From: Akkermansia sp.
Lineage (GTDB): Bacteria > Verrucomicrobiota > Verrucomicrobiia > Verrucomicrobiales > Akkermansiaceae
DNA: 5,983 nt
NCBI GenBank assembly: GCA_020047775.1
Contig: JAIFNK010000159.1
Location: 1-5,983 of the forward strand
Direction: 5' to 3'
Part shown: piece by piece, positions 5,983 to 5,983 of the stretch
How positions within the stretch are numbered: position 1 is the first letter of the stretch
Layout of the letters: every line of letters starts with the position of its first letter
The notes under the pieces: model-generated
Database searches by the model: none
The model's input: only the letters and a program-made list of their open reading frames with translations
Told to the model about the DNA's origin: nothing
Translations under genes and position numbers: made by a program

Positions 5983-5983
5983 C

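Overview
The window looks like a piece of a Verrucomicrobiota chromosome, probably near the Verrucomicrobiaceae/Luteolibacter type. The reasons are moderately high GC, a small secreted protein resembling the exosortase-associated TIGR04073 family, gene starts without Shine-Dalgarno sequences, and proteins recognisable only as bacterial housekeeping families or lineage-restricted hypotheticals. The lineage call is inferred from remembered family distribution, not from a search.

Layout: positions 2-2206 (+) carry the C-terminal 734 residues of a bacterial SNF2-type helicase whose start lies upstream of the window. Everything else lies on the minus strand and converges on it. Reading the minus strand from the right edge, there is the last 34 codons of an unidentified gene (5878-5982), a small helical hypothetical (5600-5833), a membrane-anchored protein with a long proline-rich linker (4640-5548), a nested palindromic REP/REPIN-like element (4533-4631), serA for D-3-phosphoglycerate dehydrogenase (2852-4447), and the TIGR04073-like secreted protein (2358-2786). 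A clear intrinsic terminator (2295-2330, minus) ends this series. A second strong hairpin (2255-2287) sits between it and the helicase stop.

How they work together: serA starts serine biosynthesis, and the helicase remodels or translocates on DNA. The other minus-strand genes have no firm function, and the order does not by itself indicate one pathway. The two most informative non-coding signals are the paired-palindrome element between the proline-rich gene and serA, and a similar start-proximal arrangement before serA and the TIGR04073-like gene: TTGCCA, a 16-17 nt spacer, TTAAC[T/C], then exactly 10 nt to ATG. That geometry would give very short or absent 5' leaders and would fit the missing Shine-Dalgarno sites, but the -10 matches are weak. 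I see no mobile-element gene, CRISPR array, RNA gene or convincing defence system. Most of the window is ordinary chromosome with a few small points worth checking.
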